Assembly: GCF_004798965.1 (NCBI RefSeq)
Contig: NZ_SDSD01000005.1
Coordinates: 124,001 to 188,000 of the forward strand
Direction: 5' to 3'
Source: Onishia niordana
GTDB taxonomy: Bacteria; Pseudomonadota; Gammaproteobacteria; Pseudomonadales; Halomonadaceae
Length of the DNA: 64,000 nucleotides
Below the pieces are notes generated by a model. The model was not told the DNA's origin. It did no database searches and saw nothing but the letters and a program-made list of their open reading frames with translations. Shown piece by piece: positions 62,166 through 64,000 of the stretch. Position 1 is the first letter of the stretch. The number at the start of each line of letters is the position of its first letter. Made by a program: the position numbers and the translations under genes.

Positions 62166-62819
62166 TTACTTGTGGTCTGCCTTGCGCACCAGGTGGTCGC
62201 CGATGCTCTGAAAGCCCTGCACCATGACCACCAGAATGGCCACGGTAATCAGCATGACGACCGGGTCAAAGCGGTTGTAGCCGTAGCGAATGCCCAGGTC
62301 ACCAAGACCGCCGCCGCCGACAGCGCCGGCCATGGCCGAGTAGCTGATCAGTGTCACCACGGTGATGGTCATGCCGTTGATGATGCCGCCCTTGGCCTCC
62401 GGCAATAGCACCTTGGTAATGATCTGATAGGGGGTAGCGCCCATCGATTGTGCGGCCTCGATCAGCCCCGGCGGCACTTCGTTGAGTGCACCTTCCACCA
62501 GGCGAGCGACAAAGGGAATCGCCGCAATGGTCAGCGGCACGATGGCGGCGTTGGTGCCGATCGAGCTGCCAGCAATCAGTCGCGTGAAGGGAATGATCGC
62601 CACCATCAGAATAATGAAGGGGATAGAGCGGCCCACGTTGGTGACGATGGCCAGCACCTTCTGAGTCACCGGATTGGCGAGGATCTGCCCCGGGCGAGTG
62701 ACGTAGAGCAGCACGCCCAGCGGAATGCCTGCCGCCGCCGCGATAAGCCCGGCGACGCCGACCATGTAAAGGGTATCGAGGGTCGCCTCGAGAATCAGTT
62801 CAAGCATTGCGCTGGACAT
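62166..62819 (-). CDS. metI: Methionine ABC transporter permease MetI
   Basis: Inner-membrane subunit with five membrane segments. ATG 62819 (MSSAMLELILEATLDTL) follows GGAGGTGC and overlaps the end of metN by 20 bases; ATG 62807 is a shorter option. The EAA loop is EVPPGLIEAAQSMGATPYQIITKVLLPEA (about 118-146) and the conserved YSAMAGAVGGGGLGDLGIRYGY segment follows (about 161-182). The 217 residues equal E. coli MetI. metQ begins 131 bases downstream, a gap with no gene. Confidence 0.95.
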   Translation of the reverse strand: MSSAMLELILEATLDTLYMVGVAGLIAAAAGIPLGVLLYVTRPGQILANPVTQKVLAIVTNVGRSIPFIILMVAIIPFTRLIAGSSIGTNAAIVPLTIAAIPFVARLVEGALNEVPPGLIEAAQSMGATPYQIITKVLLPEAKGGIINGMTITVVTLISYSAMAGAVGGGGLGDLGIRYGYNRFDPVVMLITVAILVVMVQGFQSIGDHLVRKADHK

Positions 62820-63843
62820 GACCAAGCACCTCCACTTTTAGATCGTGGTTTTCCAGGTATTCAAGGGCCTTGCGCGTGTCGTTGGTGTCGCCGATCAGCT
62901 CGGCGATCATCAGCCCCAGGGTGCGTCCCTGAATCGACTCCACCTTGGCCTGCAGGATGCTGACATCCACGCCACACTCCCGCGCCAGTCGCGATACCAG
63001 TGGGGTGGCTACGGCAGCCCCGCCGAAGGCCAGGCGCACCACAGGGTGGCTGTGCTCATTGGGTGTGGCTTCGAGTCGCTCGACCAGCGCCTGGGGCGGC
63101 TCGAGCTCCAGAAAGTTATTGAGAAACTCACGGCCCAGCTGCGTCTTGGGCGCGGTGAAGAAATCGCCGACGTCGGCTTCTTCGACCAGTTCGCCGTCGG
63201 AAATCAGACCCACTCGATGGCAGATGGTCTTGACCACTTCCATCTCATGGGTGATCAGCAGAATGGTCAGGCCCAGCTGCTGGTTGATGTCCTTGAGCAG
63301 CTCGAGGATCGAGCCGGTCGTCTGTGGGTCCAGCGCCGAGGTCGCCTCATCGCACAACAGCACCTTGGGGCGACTGGCCAGCGCCCGGGCAATGGCCACG
63401 CGCTGCTTCTGTCCACCGGAAAGCTCGGCCGGATACTTGTCGGCCTTGTCGGCAAGCCCCGTCAGGTCAAGCAGCGGCATGACGCGCTCCTGGATGGCGG
63501 CCTTGCTCATGCCCACCAGTTCCAGCGGCAGGGCGATGTTGTCATAGACACTGCGCGAGGCCAGCAAGTTGAAATGCTGGAAGATCATGCCGATCTGATG
63601 GCGAGCATGGTTGAGGCTCTGACCATTCAGCTGGGTGAGCTCTTCGCCATCCACCTGGACGCTGCCGGTGGACGGGCGTTCGAGAAGGTTGACGCAGCGA
63701 ATCAGCGTTGACTTGCCTGCACCGGACAGGCCGATGACGCCGTGGATGCTGCCCTTGGGGACATGCAGGTCGACGTGCTTCAAGGCCTGAATGGCATGAG
63801 CACCGCTGCCGTATGTCTTGGAGACGTTTTCGAGTCTGATCAT
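62800..63843 (-). CDS. metN: Methionine ABC transporter ATPase MetN
   Basis: ATG 63843 (MIRLENVSKTYGSG) gives 347 residues; the longer frame to 63957 would read through the hairpin upstream. Walker A is GLSGAGKST (about 38-46), the Q-loop IFQHFNLLASR, the signature LSGGQKQRVAI (about 139-149), Walker B VLLCDEATSALD, and the H-loop THEMEV. The C-terminal NIL/ACT-like domain (about 265-345), with VRLAFGGAAVATPLVSRL, binds methionine and inhibits transport when internal methionine is high. Confidence 0.95.
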   Translation of the reverse strand: MIRLENVSKTYGSGAHAIQALKHVDLHVPKGSIHGVIGLSGAGKSTLIRCVNLLERPSTGSVQVDGEELTQLNGQSLNHARHQIGMIFQHFNLLASRSVYDNIALPLELVGMSKAAIQERVMPLLDLTGLADKADKYPAELSGGQKQRVAIARALASRPKVLLCDEATSALDPQTTGSILELLKDINQQLGLTILLITHEMEVVKTICHRVGLISDGELVEEADVGDFFTAPKTQLGREFLNNFLELEPPQALVERLEATPNEHSHPVVRLAFGGAAVATPLVSRLARECGVDVSILQAKVESIQGRTLGLMIAELIGDTNDTRKALEYLENHDLKVEVLGHVQRNA

Positions 63844-63914
63844 GGGTCCGTCGAGTCGCTGGCCGATCGATGGGAATGCGGGCTTTCGAAGCAGGGAAGG
63901 GGCAGTCCAGTGCG

Positions 63915-63942
63915 AAAAAAAAGGCCACCCTGACGGGTGGCC
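63915..63942 (-). terminator. Strong hairpin terminator upstream of metN
   Basis: GGCCACCC (63923-63930) and GGGTGGCC (63935-63942) with a TGAC loop; on the minus strand eight T follow (complement of 63915-63922). It lies 72 bases before the metN start. It most likely ends a gene beyond the right edge. The 58 bases to its right have short open frames on the minus strand that could be that gene's tail, but none can be chosen. Confidence 0.85.
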
Positions 63943-64000
63943 ATCAACGCTGGACACACCCTTTTAGCTGCACTTCCCGCTTGGCTCGACGAATCCGAGC

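Noticed and set aside
63844..64000. SAM riboswitch or MetJ box in front of metN
   Set aside because: The hairpin with T run is a simple terminator; no SAM riboswitch core and no AGACGTCT-type boxes were seen in the leader.

Overview
The window looks like a contiguous piece of chromosome from a GC-rich gammaproteobacterium. My best inference is Halomonadaceae (Halomonas or a close relative). This rests on the mix of acidic proteins, a phasin gene, PPi-dependent phosphofructokinase and gene orders shared with Pseudomonas and Halomonas (accB-accC-prmA-dusB-fis-purH; proA-nadD-rsfS-rlmH-mrdA-mrdB-mltB-rlpA-dacA-DUF493-lipB-lipA; purN-purM with a PerM-type protein and hda). No ribosomal RNA, insertion sequence, prophage or CRISPR array was seen. 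Most genes are housekeeping genes, densely packed, with many 4-base stop/start overlaps.

Layout. 1-1300: the 3' part of a GGDEF-EAL gene cut by the left edge. 1.7-6.4 kb: tRNA-Leu(UAG) and a coupled biotin operon bioB-F-H-C-D read leftward, divergent from comF. 6.4-12.3 kb, rightward: comF, srkA, folE, folX, a cold-shock-like membrane protein and a succinate-semialdehyde dehydrogenase, with one exported protein gene reversed. 12.5-20.7 kb, leftward: purH, fis, dusB, prmA, accC, accB and dsbD. 20.9-29.1 kb: a DUF2333 protein, ppa, a fused phosphatase-like/kinase-like protein whose two halves both lack expected catalytic residues, pfp, then mpl-ubiX-lysE. 29.1-32.3 kb: a leftward three-gene unit made of two membrane proteins with degenerate GGDEF domains and a DedA-PAP2 fusion. 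32.4-43.9 kb: the long rightward run from proA to lipA (proline, NAD, ribosome silencing, cell-wall elongation, lipoate). 44-49.7 kb: purM-purN, a PerM-type protein, hda, ychJ, an unknown helical protein and a phasin. 50-51.4 kb: fumC. 51.6-55.8 kb: a phosphonate-type ABC transporter (phnD, phnC and two phnE) with a divergent histidine phosphatase. 55.8-60.3 kb: glpD, glpR and glpK. 60.4-64 kb: tRNA-Val(GAC), msrC and the methionine transporter metN-metI-metQ.

How the parts fit. The biotin operon supplies the cofactor carried by AccB and attached for AccC, both encoded 12 kb away. MrdA, MrdB, MltB, RlpA and DacA form one wall-elongation cluster. GlpK and GlpD form the two-step route from glycerol to dihydroxyacetone phosphate, and a DeoR-type repressor lies between them.

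The best candidates for something little described are the doubly degenerate PP2C/kinase fusion (23155-24867), the degenerate-GGDEF pair with DedA-PAP2 (29138-32347), several well-formed putative operators (bio, phasin, glpD, folE), and a 132-base intergenic element with imperfect inverted ends (57588-57719). I did not find a clearly novel multi-gene system. The rest of the window is ordinary core genome.
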